The notes under the pieces are model-generated. The model was not told the origin of the DNA. It saw only the letters and a program-made list of their open reading frames with translations, and searched no databases. From Bacteroidota bacterium (GTDB lineage Bacteria > Bacteroidota > Bacteroidia > Chitinophagales > BACL12), in the NCBI GenBank assembly GCA_016706255.1, contig JADJJZ010000001.1, forward strand, positions 186,001 through 250,000: a stretch of 64,000 nucleotides of DNA, in the 5' to 3' direction. Positions 17,960 to 27,639 of this stretch are shown here, piece by piece. Each line of letters starts with the position of its first letter. Position 1 is the stretch's first letter. A program made the translations under genes and the position numbers.

Positions 17960-19429
17960 ATGAGAAACAAATTGATAACTTTTTTATTGGTTGTATGTTT
18001 TGCCTTTGCTGCCAATGCGCAATGGGCAATTGACTCTACCAACACGGCAGGTGTAAACATGTACGCTGCCTCTACCTCAACAGCAGCTGTTTTTTCGAAC
18101 GGCACAGAGTGGAATGTATTTAATGCAACAACTGGAGTGCATACCTGGGGCAATTTAACCATTGCCAGAACTATGATTGACGTTGTAAGTATTGGTGATA
18201 AAGTATATTTTGCAGGTGGAAAATTCGGGTATTTTGCTGACCCACAATACACCAAAACTGTAAATGTATATAATAGTGCAACCAATACCTGGTCAACATT
18301 AACAATGAAAACCGCACGTGAAGTTGGTGGTGCCGGTGCGCTTGGAAATAAAGTAGTTTTTGCAGGAGGAACAGGACGTGCCGATATAGCCGGTCCGGTT
18401 TATATGTATAACAAAGTTGATATTTTTGATGTAACTACGGGCGCAAGAACAAATGCGAGTTTATCGAAAGGCAGAAGCAATATTGCATGTGGGGCAGCAG
18501 GAACAAAAATTGTTTTTGCAGGCGGATGGTATTGGGATATGATGTATAGTATTTTACCATCCAATAATGTAGATATTTATGATATTACAACAGGTGTTTG
18601 GACAAAAACCACACTATCGAAAAAACGTGATAATATAACTGCGGCTGTAATTGGTAATAAAATATTATTTGCAGGTGGAACAAGCAATATGGGTGATGTA
18701 ACCAATGTTGATGTTTATGATGTAAGTACTAATACATGGTCAGTGATTTATATGCCGGCTGCCAGATCATCAATGCGCACTGCAACAATAGGAACAACTG
18801 CTTATTTTGCAGGTGGAACCGGTGGAGTTGCGAATGATGTGTATGCCTATAATTCTGCAACAAATGTTTGGACAACTTTAAGTATGCCAACAGCTTTAAC
18901 AGGATTTTCGATGAGTGTAATTAATAATAAATTATATTTTGCAGGTGGAACATTAGTAGCCGGAGGAGCATATTCCAATTTATTACAAATTTATGATCCT
19001 GCAACAAATAGCTGGAGTACAGAAACTTTATCTATTGCACGCACAGGCGTTGCCGCAACTACAGTTGCCGGTAAAGGATATTTTGCAGGTGGAACTATAA
19101 TTTATGGTTACCCTACTCCTACCAATACCAAACGTGTAGATATTTACACTGCTCCTTTGCGAATTGTTGCTGAAGAAATGATTAATCCGGTAATGGAAAT
19201 GCAATTATATCCAAATCCTGCACATGATATTATTACTGTTGATTTAAAAGGAATTACCTCAAATGCAACAGCAGTGATATTAGACTTTACAGGTAACGAA
19301 GTAATGCGTTTAAAATTAGATGAAGCAAATTCAGGAATCAGTATTTCGAATTTAATACCGGGCACTTATATTATGGTTGTAACTGATGAATCAGATATGC
19401 GTGTTGTTAAAAAATTTATTAAACAGTAA
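17960..19429 (+). CDS. Secreted kelch-repeat protein with T9SS sorting domain
   Basis: 489 residues from the ATG at 17960, which gives a standard signal peptide (MRNKLITFLLVVCFAFAANA); the in-frame upstream ATGs are less likely. Seven or eight kelch-type blades follow, each with a KVYFAGG/KVVFAGG/KILFAGG strand and a VDIYDITTGVWT or VNVYNSATNTWS strand about 20 residues later. Together they predict one beta-propeller of about 390 residues. The C-terminal 80 residues (MEMQLYPNPAHDIITVDLKG) are a T9SS type A sorting domain. Likely a cell-surface binding protein. Confidence 0.88.
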   Translation: MRNKLITFLLVVCFAFAANAQWAIDSTNTAGVNMYAASTSTAAVFSNGTEWNVFNATTGVHTWGNLTIARTMIDVVSIGDKVYFAGGKFGYFADPQYTKTVNVYNSATNTWSTLTMKTAREVGGAGALGNKVVFAGGTGRADIAGPVYMYNKVDIFDVTTGARTNASLSKGRSNIACGAAGTKIVFAGGWYWDMMYSILPSNNVDIYDITTGVWTKTTLSKKRDNITAAVIGNKILFAGGTSNMGDVTNVDVYDVSTNTWSVIYMPAARSSMRTATIGTTAYFAGGTGGVANDVYAYNSATNVWTTLSMPTALTGFSMSVINNKLYFAGGTLVAGGAYSNLLQIYDPATNSWSTETLSIARTGVAATTVAGKGYFAGGTIIYGYPTPTNTKRVDIYTAPLRIVAEEMINPVMEMQLYPNPAHDIITVDLKGITSNATAVILDFTGNEVMRLKLDEANSGISISNLIPGTYIMVVTDESDMRVVKKFIKQ

Positions 19430-19450
19430 GATTTAATTTTTGTGATAGTA

Positions 19451-19477
19451 AGCGGCAGTAATTCTGCCGCTTTTTTT
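19451..19477 (+). terminator. Rho-independent terminator after the kelch gene
   Basis: Stem AGCGGCAG / CTGCCGCT with a 5-nt loop and seven T residues. Its T run runs directly into the -7 element of the next gene. Confidence 0.9.
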
Positions 19478-19484
19478 ATCTTTA
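19477..19484 (+). promoter_or_regulatory. -7-like element abutting a terminator T run
   Basis: TATCTTTA (consensus TANNTTTG, last base differs) lies 4 bp before the ATG at 19489 and shares its first T with the preceding terminator. It implies a leaderless transcript if functional. Confidence 0.35.
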
Positions 19485-19488
19485 TAGC

Positions 19489-20016
19489 ATGATAAAACAT
19501 ACACTACTACTGATTATTGTTTTCCTTTCTGTTACGGCTTTCGCACAGGTTCCGCGATTTGAAAAACATCAGGTGGGCACAACAGGTGTTTCGTTGTATT
19601 GTCCGGCAACACCTGAATTTGACCTTTCCTATTCAGAAGACAGCTCGGCTGTTTACACTACAGATATGGAAGTGGACAGTTTTTATTTCAGCGCGATTGT
19701 GGTGGAGTTTAGCGCTGATATGGGTGATGATTATAATGCGAATGAAGAATTATTGATTACTTACCTTGACTTTCTTCAAAATCAGTTTGCGATTACCGGT
19801 AATGCCGGATATGGCAAAGGACATACCCTAGTGCAATACCCTGATGTGGTTGGGGTTATTGATTATTGGGAAGATGCTGAAAGCACAAAATACAGTATTG
19901 CCGGATGGATAAACAGTAAATATCTTATTGTGCTGCTGATATATGGTCCGGAATCTTACCCCAATTATTCTGTTGCTGAGCTATATTTTAAGGGCGTTCG
20001 TTTCGACGCAAATTAA
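19489..20016 (+). CDS. Exported hypothetical protein
   Basis: 175 residues with a signal peptide (MIKHTLLLIIVFLSVTAFAQ). The mature domain is about 155 residues, acidic, and predicted mixed alpha/beta: SLYCPATPEFDLSYSEDSSA, FYFSAIVVEFSADMG, NEELLITYLDFLQNQF and KYLIVLLIYGPESYP. No family recognised. It stands alone between the kelch gene and the first yceI locus. Confidence 0.7.
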   Translation: MIKHTLLLIIVFLSVTAFAQVPRFEKHQVGTTGVSLYCPATPEFDLSYSEDSSAVYTTDMEVDSFYFSAIVVEFSADMGDDYNANEELLITYLDFLQNQFAITGNAGYGKGHTLVQYPDVVGVIDYWEDAESTKYSIAGWINSKYLIVLLIYGPESYPNYSVAELYFKGVRFDAN

Positions 20017-20138
20017 ACTGGCAGGCATTTTGCTTGTTTGATGTCCACCCTTAATGTCATACGATTGTTAAATTAAATTTTATGATTTGGGAACTTTTAT
20101 GTATATACATACATTTACAGGACAAACAAACAAAAATT

Positions 20139-20675
20139 ATGAAAAAACTAATGATTCCTTCAGTTGCAATAGTATTACTATTGGCTTCTGCATTTACATT
20201 TAAGGCTGCACAATCGTGGAAAATTGCCGATGGTTATAAAGTTGCTTTCAGCAGTGCAGACCCTTCAGGTGTTTTTAATGATTTAAAAGGTAATGTTTTA
20301 TTTGATGAAAATGACCTTGCGAATTCAAAATTTGATGTTGTTATAGATGTAAATTCGATTAATACCGGTAATGGTATGCAAAATAAACATGCTGTGAGTG
20401 CTAATTGGTTTGATGCTTCAACTTATCCTTCTATTAAATTTACGTCGAGCAGCATTACAAAAGGCAGTGCCGGATTTATGGCAAAAGGAATTTTAGATAT
20501 GCATGGCGTTCAGAAAGAAATTACCATTCCTTTTACTGTAGAAAAAAGCAGCACAGGAGCAACCTTTAATGGCAGTTTTGAAGTGAACCGCAACGATTGG
20601 AAAATTGGTGAACCTGGTGGCAAAGCATCTGAAGTAATTAAATTATCTGTTTCTGTTCCTGTAACAAAACAATAA
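20139..20675 (+). CDS. YceI family lipid-binding protein, exported
   Basis: 178 residues from the ATG at 20139, giving MKKLMIPSVAIVLLLASAFT as signal; the upstream ATG at 20082 adds a non-signal extension. The YceI lipocalin-like barrel is visible: WKIADGYKVAFSSADPSGVF, GNVLFDENDLANSKFDVVID, KHAVSANWFDASTYPSIKFT and FEVNRNDWKIGEPG. YceI proteins bind isoprenoid-like lipids in a long hydrophobic pocket. The next gene, a small membrane protein, starts 3 bp after the stop, so they are cotranscribed. A second yceI lies at 27640 beside another small membrane protein. Confidence 0.9.
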   Translation: MKKLMIPSVAIVLLLASAFTFKAAQSWKIADGYKVAFSSADPSGVFNDLKGNVLFDENDLANSKFDVVIDVNSINTGNGMQNKHAVSANWFDASTYPSIKFTSSSITKGSAGFMAKGILDMHGVQKEITIPFTVEKSSTGATFNGSFEVNRNDWKIGEPGGKASEVIKLSVSVPVTKQ

Positions 20676-20678
20676 ATT

Positions 20679-21071
20679 ATGACCTACAAAAATCTTCTCA
20701 TACGCGGACTTGTGTCAGCTGTATTTGCAGCTATTGCTTGCATTGTTTGGGATAAAATATATTATTTTGCGATGATGACCGATTTTTCGGCTATTATCAA
20801 TATTGGTTCAATATTCGGTGCAAATATTTTTGCCGGTATTTTAATGGCAACAGGATATTTTTTTATTACAAAGTACATTAAAAAACATGGTGTATTGGTA
20901 TTTAATATTTTGCTTGCAACCTTATCGATAGCCAGTTTTTACGGTCCTTTATCACAGGCTTTACCATTAGATATAATGGCACCGGAACTATTTTTAGGTT
21001 TAGCAGCGCCAATGCATTTATTTCCTGCGTTGGCATGGTTTACACTGGAGCCGGTGTTTGTGAAGAAATAA
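20679..21071 (+). CDS. Four-helix membrane protein, unknown function
   Basis: 130 residues with four hydrophobic segments, about residues 8-27, 42-64, 71-88 and 103-125. It lacks a signal peptide and enzyme motifs. It resembles small DUF6069-like membrane proteins in general layout, but I cannot confirm the family. It sits 3 bp downstream of yceI in the same operon, suggesting a shared role in lipid or quinone handling (inference). Confidence 0.7.
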   Translation: MTYKNLLIRGLVSAVFAAIACIVWDKIYYFAMMTDFSAIINIGSIFGANIFAGILMATGYFFITKYIKKHGVLVFNILLATLSIASFYGPLSQALPLDIMAPELFLGLAAPMHLFPALAWFTLEPVFVKK

Positions 21072-21092
21072 AAAAAATATTGTTTATTAAAC

Positions 21093-21130
21093 AAATAAAG
21101 CGACTCTTCATCGGGTCGCTTTATTTATTT
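21093..21130. terminator. Bidirectional terminator between converging genes
   Basis: A 12-bp stem AAATAAAGCGAC / GTCGCTTTATTT with a 10-nt loop has T-rich sequence on both strands. It serves the yceI operon and the reverse-strand gene ending at 21160. Confidence 0.85.
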
Positions 21131-21159
21131 TTATGCATTAAAGAATTAATTAAAACACA

Positions 21160-22488
21160 CTAATCTACTATAATCTTTTTAGTCATTTTTATATCATTGG
21201 CATACACAACAACAAAATAAATTCCTGCAGGCAAATCTGGCATATTTACATGTGTTGATACACCACCAATTGTGGTTTGAATGGTATTACTGTAAACCGT
21301 ATTCCCCAGACTGTTTACGATATTAATTGTGCAGTTTTTTTCTATTACATTTTCCCATGCAATATAAAAATTGCCATCGTTTGGTGAAGGATAAATGATT
21401 AATTCATCTTCGAAGTAATTATCGTTTGAAGAAACTATTGTTTCTGAACCATCAGCTAATCTTTCAACCGGAATGCAACCGGTCCATTTAGGTCCATTGC
21501 GGAACCATTTTTTTGAACTCGGGCTATTATATAAAAAATTAATCAGCATGTCTGATTCTTTGGCTTTTCCTTCTTCAGAAAGGTGAAATCCTCCACCATC
21601 GGGTTCGTAATCGGAACAAACCCAAGTGAGGCCATCGGCAACTCTAGGAATAATGCCATCTGCCCAATAATAAGGCCCCCAGCTTAACCATGGTGAATTT
21701 GCAGCAGGACCACTAAATACTAACTCAGGAGAACCTTCAATTTGGTCTTCAATAACCCATTTCACAGCAAAACCACCGTAATAGGCCGCTGGTTCGCCTG
21801 CTAAATCTGCATTATCGGAAAGTTCACCCGCATAACCACCATAAGCATGACTGCTCATGTATAGGATTTTCAGGTTGGGGAAATTTTCTTTCATACGCTG
21901 AATTGTAGGAATATATTTATCGTACAAAGAATCTGCCTGCATTGGAAATTCAGGAATTGAATCATCTTTGGAAGCAGTTTTAATCCAGCCGATTTGAACT
22001 TGTTCTTTACTAATTTCTGCATCAACCATCAGTGTATCGGTAATATAAGCCCATAGCAGGTTATTATGTGGTGGAACCATTGATTCAAGGCCTTTTCCAC
22101 CTAAACATAAATTGACAAATTTCAAACAGGGGTTATATAGATCGGGTGTATTATTAACTGTTGATTTAAAGGTATTAAACGTGTTTCCGGCGGTAGAAGC
22201 ACCAAATGCGACAAATACCACCTTCCCGTTTTCAAAATCAACTTCACCAGCTTCATTTAAGGGTTTAATGGAATTGCCAATGTTTTTTCCGGCCTGGGCA
22301 TGAACCATGGGCATTGTGTTACTGCCCTCTGGGTATAATCCACCCTGATAACCCATAAAAAATCCCGGGCCTATTTCCGATATTGGAATATTTCCGGTTG
22401 AGGTGTTTTCACAATCCAATTGAGCATGAACCGTGTGTGTACACAAAGAAAAAGTTAAAATTGTAAGCAATAAAAGACATGTTTTCAT
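21160..22488 (-). CDS. Secreted SGNH-like protein with T9SS sorting domain
   Basis: 442 residues. The signal peptide ends in HTVHAQ. The main domain begins IPISEIGPGFFMGYQGGLYP and continues with GKVVFVAFGASTAGNTFNTF, a Gly-x-Ser-like segment typical of an uncharacterised family with an SGNH-hydrolase-like core, then LCLGGKGLESM and ILYMSSHAYGGYAGE; DGGGFHLSEEGKAKESDMLI is near its end, where SGNH enzymes carry the catalytic Asp-x-x-His. The C-terminal 80 residues (ELIIYPSPNDGNFYIAWENV) are a T9SS type A sorting domain. A hydrolase role is inference; the catalytic triad is not proven. Confidence 0.75.
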   Translation of the reverse strand: MKTCLLLLTILTFSLCTHTVHAQLDCENTSTGNIPISEIGPGFFMGYQGGLYPEGSNTMPMVHAQAGKNIGNSIKPLNEAGEVDFENGKVVFVAFGASTAGNTFNTFKSTVNNTPDLYNPCLKFVNLCLGGKGLESMVPPHNNLLWAYITDTLMVDAEISKEQVQIGWIKTASKDDSIPEFPMQADSLYDKYIPTIQRMKENFPNLKILYMSSHAYGGYAGELSDNADLAGEPAAYYGGFAVKWVIEDQIEGSPELVFSGPAANSPWLSWGPYYWADGIIPRVADGLTWVCSDYEPDGGGFHLSEEGKAKESDMLINFLYNSPSSKKWFRNGPKWTGCIPVERLADGSETIVSSNDNYFEDELIIYPSPNDGNFYIAWENVIEKNCTINIVNSLGNTVYSNTIQTTIGGVSTHVNMPDLPAGIYFVVVYANDIKMTKKIIVD

Positions 22489-22724
22489 AAAAAAAAGGAG
22501 GTTGTTTTGAAGTTTGAAGTATTAGCCTGAGTGATTTCAGGTCCAAGATAGGGATTTTTTCCCAACAGAAACAAGGCATGCAGGTCCAATTGCAACCATT
22601 TATCGGCATTTTTAGGCCTTGGAAACCTGCTTTATGGCTAAAAACCGACCTATTTTTGTCTCATCATGAGCAGGCTTGGTTTTGAGGGTATTTGAACAAT
22701 ATTAATTTTATGTAAATTAGCCGA

Positions 22725-25700
22725 ATGAAAAAACTCCTTCTACTCCTTTGTCTTATCCCCCAAATCCTGTTTTCGCAACTTGTAATAAACGAAGTAGCCC
22801 CTAATAACCGATATTTTGATGATGAGGATAATACCTTTCCGGACTGGATTGAGATTATGAATATTGGTGTTTACAATATCAATGTCGCCCAATTTGGTAT
22901 TACCGATAATATGGACACCTGGAATAAATGGTTGTTACCTGATATTACAATTTACCCGGGCGAGCGACTGATCATTTATGCATCAGAAAAAAATCGCGAT
23001 TGTTATGGTTGTCCGGGCGTGATTAATTATTTACATACCAATTTTAAAATGAGTAATGGTGAAACAGTTGCGTTGTTTGATGATGCCGGATTATTAATTG
23101 ACAGTATTACAATTGGTGATTTGTATGCCGGACATACGATGGCTAGAATTCCTGATGGTGGAGCATGGTGTTATTCAAATGAGCCTACACCTGATAATGC
23201 AAATGATGTAACCTGTTACAGCGGATACTCAACAGAACCCGCATTTAATACAGCTCCGGGATTTTACGCCGGAAGTGTTGACGTTAGTGTTACAGGAACA
23301 AATGTATATTATACAACAGATGGCGATTGGCCTGAAGCAAGCGGCATCGCATATACATCACCAATTACAGTTGGCATTAGTAAAGTAGTAAAAATTGCAA
23401 CTATAGAACCCGGTAAATTGCCAAGTCGCACAGTAACCGGTTCATTTTTTATTAATGAAACTACATTGTTACCGGTTGTAAGTATCAGTTCAAATTCATG
23501 TGATATGTTTGATGAAGGTCCATCGTGTATTGCAGCATATGATGGTGCTGACGGATGGGAACCGGATAATCCGCAAATACCTGCAAGCGTTGAATATTTT
23601 ACTGCAGACCACCAGCAACAGTTTAATAAAAACATAAAATTTGAAACAGCAGGAAATTCATCAATATACGTATATCCACAGCGCGGAATGCAATTTACTA
23701 TTGATGAAGATTTTGGTGATGCGGGTGAATTTCAATACAACATTTTTGATCAATATAAATATCTTGATTCATTAAACGGATTTCGTGTGCGTGCAAATAA
23801 TGACTGGGGTAATTCAGCCGCACGTATGAAAGATGTAATTAATAACAGAATTGCTGCACCAACTTTTTTAGTTGCACCTGCTTACCAGAATGTTGCAACA
23901 TTTATTAATGGTGACTATTGGGGTCATTATAGTGCTAGAGAAGAACTGGATAAATATTTTTTGAGAAATAATCAGGGTGTTAATATAGATAAAGTAGATA
24001 TCATAAGAAGTGGTGCCGGTGAAGACGTTTGGGATATTGCAGAAGCCGGAACAATAACTGCTTATAACGAATTAAAAACATTTTTTAATACACATAATAT
24101 GGCCAACGATGCCGATTATGCATTAGCGTTAGATTTAATTGATATGGAAAACTGGGTAGATCATTTTGCTTTACAATTTTTTGTAAACAATGATGAAATG
24201 GCCTACAATCTCCGTTGTTTCCGTTCCTATGAACCGAACATGAAATGGAAATTTATTTTGTGGGATACAGGGGCCGGTTCTGAATGCGCTGCTTGTAACA
24301 GTATTGAAACACTTATTAATTTCCCATACTTAAGTGAAGAAATTAATATGATGAATGACTTGATGGATAACCCGTCGTTCAGAGATTATTTTATTAATCG
24401 TTATGCTGATTTGATGAATTATTATTTTACGTGGGATATTATTGAAACATTAATTGATGAAAATGCGGATGAAATTGAAGAAGAAATTCCTGCCCAAAAA
24501 GACCGTTGGGGCTCACCTACCGTTGCAGCATGGAACTCAGGTGTTACTGAATTAAAAGATTTTTTTGAACCACGTGTAGGTTATCAGCGCAATGAAATTG
24601 AAAATTATTTTGATTTAAATGACCAGGTGAATATTACCATTGCCGTTAATCCTCCGGGCGCCGGATATATTAAAATATCTACAATAGTACCGGAAAACTT
24701 GCCGTGGACAGGCGTTTATTTTGATGGTGTTCCGGTAACATTGACTGCCATTCCAAATCCGGGATATACTTTTGTTAATTGGGATGATAATATTTTTATT
24801 GATGATGAAACTGCAATCTCATTTACCGGAGATTTTACCGATAATACAACAGCCACAGCAAATTTCACCGGCGCTGCAGTTAGCAATGCCATAGTAGTTA
24901 GCGAAATTAATTTTAACAGCGACAGCACGAAAAATTCCGGCGACTGGATTGAATTATATAATACTACCGGTTCTGATATTTCATTGTCTAATTATATTTT
25001 TAGTAACAAAGAATTTTATAATAAATTTGTTATGGGGCAAGATGCCATTGTTCCGGCAAATGGTTATTTAATTGTAGCAGAAGACATCACTGCTTTTAAC
25101 ACCGTTTATCCTGCTGTAGCGAATGTTATTGGAAATACCGGATTTAGTTTATACAATGATGGTGATTCGATAATAATTCGTGATCCGGCTGGAAAAAATT
25201 TCATTGCATTTTGGTTTGATGATGTTTTTCCTTGGCCGGTAACTGCTGATGGTTATGGCCGTACTATGGAGTATTATGATTTTTATGGAGATCCGTCTGC
25301 ATCAGGTTCATGGTTTCCGGGATGTATTTTAGGCTCACCGGGAACAGCTTTTGCAAACTGTGGTGAAAACCCGATAATAGATGAAATTAATTATAAATCA
25401 TCAGCATTAGAAGATGCCGGCGACTGGTTTGAATTGTATAATTGGGGTGCTGTTGATTTTGCTTTAAATGGGTGGTCTGTAAAAGATGAAAATGGTAATC
25501 AATTTATATTCCCGTCGGGAACAACAATTCCTGCAGGTGGATATATTGCGATATATCAGGATGCCGTGAAATTTAATTTACAATTTCCGGAAGTGGAAAA
25601 TAAAGTGGGTCCATTAAATTTCGGATTTGATGGTAATGGTGATGTACTGTTAATTTATGATGCAGCCGGTAATATTTTTCAAAGTGTGAGTTATGAAGAC

Positions 25701-26105
25701 CAGGCTCCATATCCGTTATCACCTGATGGTGGTGGAACAGCTTTGCAATTGGCAAACATTGGTCTCAATTTAAATATACCTAGCAGCTGGACCGAAAGTT
25801 GTCCGGAAGGTAGTCCGGGTGCTGCTTTTGTAACACCTTGTGCGAATAGCATTTCAGATGAAGCACCTATTAGTTTAATTAGCATTCGTCCGAATCCTGC
25901 AACAGATATTGTAACTTTTACAATAAGTGAATTACCGGGTGTTGGGGTTTTATATGTGTTTGATGTGACAGGTAAACTGGTATCTACACAACGTATTGAA
26001 TCAATTGCAACTAAAGTAGATGTTCAAACATTAAACGCCGGTGTGTATTTTGTAAAAATGGTTTTTGAAGATGTTCAGTTTACAAATTCATTTGTAAAAA
26101 ACTGA
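22725..26105 (+). CDS. CotH-kinase/lamin-tail surface protein with T9SS sorting domain
   Basis: 1126 residues. Order: signal peptide (1-18); a lamin-tail domain (about 20-150, LVINEVAPNNRYF and NWIEIMN-like signature DWIEIMNIG); a chitobiase C-terminal-like module (about 165-245, VYYTTDGDWPEASG); a CotH-like domain (about 255-630, with FRVRANNDWGNSAARMKD, GDYWGHYSAREELD and KWKFILWDTGAG); an InlB B-repeat-like module (about 640-715); two further lamin-tail domains (about 720-1020, DWIELYN and DWFELYNWG); and a T9SS type A domain. CotH proteins are secreted atypical kinases or spore-coat proteins; here the whole protein should be surface exposed. Confidence 0.9.
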   Translation: MKKLLLLLCLIPQILFSQLVINEVAPNNRYFDDEDNTFPDWIEIMNIGVYNINVAQFGITDNMDTWNKWLLPDITIYPGERLIIYASEKNRDCYGCPGVINYLHTNFKMSNGETVALFDDAGLLIDSITIGDLYAGHTMARIPDGGAWCYSNEPTPDNANDVTCYSGYSTEPAFNTAPGFYAGSVDVSVTGTNVYYTTDGDWPEASGIAYTSPITVGISKVVKIATIEPGKLPSRTVTGSFFINETTLLPVVSISSNSCDMFDEGPSCIAAYDGADGWEPDNPQIPASVEYFTADHQQQFNKNIKFETAGNSSIYVYPQRGMQFTIDEDFGDAGEFQYNIFDQYKYLDSLNGFRVRANNDWGNSAARMKDVINNRIAAPTFLVAPAYQNVATFINGDYWGHYSAREELDKYFLRNNQGVNIDKVDIIRSGAGEDVWDIAEAGTITAYNELKTFFNTHNMANDADYALALDLIDMENWVDHFALQFFVNNDEMAYNLRCFRSYEPNMKWKFILWDTGAGSECAACNSIETLINFPYLSEEINMMNDLMDNPSFRDYFINRYADLMNYYFTWDIIETLIDENADEIEEEIPAQKDRWGSPTVAAWNSGVTELKDFFEPRVGYQRNEIENYFDLNDQVNITIAVNPPGAGYIKISTIVPENLPWTGVYFDGVPVTLTAIPNPGYTFVNWDDNIFIDDETAISFTGDFTDNTTATANFTGAAVSNAIVVSEINFNSDSTKNSGDWIELYNTTGSDISLSNYIFSNKEFYNKFVMGQDAIVPANGYLIVAEDITAFNTVYPAVANVIGNTGFSLYNDGDSIIIRDPAGKNFIAFWFDDVFPWPVTADGYGRTMEYYDFYGDPSASGSWFPGCILGSPGTAFANCGENPIIDEINYKSSALEDAGDWFELYNWGAVDFALNGWSVKDENGNQFIFPSGTTIPAGGYIAIYQDAVKFNLQFPEVENKVGPLNFGFDGNGDVLLIYDAAGNIFQSVSYEDQAPYPLSPDGGGTALQLANIGLNLNIPSSWTESCPEGSPGAAFVTPCANSISDEAPISLISIRPNPATDIVTFTISELPGVGVLYVFDVTGKLVSTQRIESIATKVDVQTLNAGVYFVKMVFEDVQFTNSFVKN

Positions 26106-26140
26106 TTATCATTAATAACATACTTTCGATATGAAACATA

Positions 26141-26178
26141 AAAAAAATGCTGCATCATTAAGACGCAGCATTTTTTTT
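26141..26178. terminator. Bidirectional terminator between converging genes
   Basis: Stem AAAAATGCTGC / GCAGCATTTTT with an 11-nt loop, flanked by A7 and T8 runs, so it works in both directions. It separates the CotH gene from the porin gene. Confidence 0.9.
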
Positions 26179-26197
26179 AACCTATTGATTATAATGA

Positions 26198-27601
26198 TTA
26201 GAATCCAACGGATGCTTCAACCATCACGCCTTTGAATTCAAGTCCATTTCTTACATCTGTAGTTTTGAAGTTGTCATATTTTTGATCAACATATTCTAAT
26301 TTCACTAACAAGTTTTCAGTTGGGAACCAGCCTGCTGCAATTTGCAAACGGTTAACATTGATATCACCATCAGTATCAGAATATCCGTATAAACGACCGG
26401 TTACTGTATTGTAGCGAACACCAACATAACATTGTTCTTCAGGAAGGAAACGATAAACAACAGCTGCTGCAATTTGATTAAATGAGCGGTCAACAGAATC
26501 TAAAACATTTGATAAACTTGCATTACCGTTGCTCATTTCATAAGTTGCGAATACTTCTAAACCATGGAATTTAATGAATGGGTTAACCATGATTGACATT
26601 ACCTGACTGCTGAAACCAGGGTCAATTCTGCCTGAAAATGCTTTATTTGTTGGAGTTGATGCAGTTAAAGTAGTTCCACTCATATAATATTGAGGTTCAC
26701 CTGCAAGATAATAACGAGAACCTGCGCGGTCGCCACCATATAATGTATTACGTGAAGTACCACCATTTGCATAAACTGAACCGGTTAAACGAACTCTTAA
26801 ATCATCGTTCAATTGTTTGTCGTAACCAATTTTAGCATAAATAGATGGTTTTCTTGAAATAGTATCGCCTGTTGCAGGATCTTTAAAATAAGATAAGTCA
26901 GCATTTAATAAACCTGATGACATACCCACCATTGCAATAATACCATTTGAAGGTTTGAAATATAATTCACCTGAAATTTCTGTAGCAAATGCATCCATAA
27001 TATTTTCACCAACAAATGGGTTGTAAATACCATTGGCATTATCAGTTCTGTAAAAATGTGCATCACCGTAGTTTACTTCCATTTGTCCAACTTTAATTGT
27101 AAAGTTGTCAGAAAACCATTGTGGATTTCCAAAGAAAGGTAATTTGTCTACTTGCACATAACCACCTTTTACCCAAAACTCGTTATGGTGGCGGGCTGAC
27201 ATATAGTTTTCTAATTTAACAGAAATACCATCTGCCAATTGTGCAGTAAGGATTAAGTTAGCAGTTGCAAGGTTAAATCCGTTTGTCATTGGATATAATG
27301 CATTAATATTAACTGAATCGCCTGTTGCAGGAGTTAATGTATTATCTTTTAATACAACATCGGCAGTATTGCTGTGTGATAAACCTTGATACTGTTGAGT
27401 AAATCCACCACTTATTTTTAATTGAAATCCGGTAAACGGAACTGTTTCAATTTTAGGTGTTTCAAACATATTCAAACCAGCTTTATCGTATGGTCTGTCG
27501 AAATTGATTTTATTATTTTGATTATTTTGAGCAGATAATGAAACTGCAGAGATTACGAGCACGAATAATGCAAGTAATGTTTGGTTGATTGAATTTTTCA
27601 T
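26198..27601 (-). CDS. Outer-membrane beta-barrel porin-like protein
   Basis: 467 residues with a signal peptide (ending SAVSLSAQ). Many amphipathic strands alternate through the protein, and the last residues (FKGVMVEASVGF) end in Phe, the usual barrel signal for outer-membrane insertion. Segments such as ISGGFTQQYQGLSHSN, FTIKVGQMEVNYGDAHFYRT and CYVGVRYNTVTGRLYGYSDT look like a phosphate-selective-porin-type fold (inference). It is the second gene of a yceI-porin unit read on the reverse strand; the upstream gene ends 38 bp before it. Confidence 0.8.
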   Translation of the reverse strand: MKNSINQTLLALFVLVISAVSLSAQNNQNNKINFDRPYDKAGLNMFETPKIETVPFTGFQLKISGGFTQQYQGLSHSNTADVVLKDNTLTPATGDSVNINALYPMTNGFNLATANLILTAQLADGISVKLENYMSARHHNEFWVKGGYVQVDKLPFFGNPQWFSDNFTIKVGQMEVNYGDAHFYRTDNANGIYNPFVGENIMDAFATEISGELYFKPSNGIIAMVGMSSGLLNADLSYFKDPATGDTISRKPSIYAKIGYDKQLNDDLRVRLTGSVYANGGTSRNTLYGGDRAGSRYYLAGEPQYYMSGTTLTASTPTNKAFSGRIDPGFSSQVMSIMVNPFIKFHGLEVFATYEMSNGNASLSNVLDSVDRSFNQIAAAVVYRFLPEEQCYVGVRYNTVTGRLYGYSDTDGDINVNRLQIAAGWFPTENLLVKLEYVDQKYDNFKTTDVRNGLEFKGVMVEASVGF

Positions 27602-27639
27602 AACATATTATTTTATACAGGTTAAAATTTATTTGATGA

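Noticed and set aside
20099..20110. 12-bp palindrome ATGTATATACAT upstream of yceI
   Set aside because: Short and AT-rich, expected by chance in this sequence; no second copy seen near related genes.
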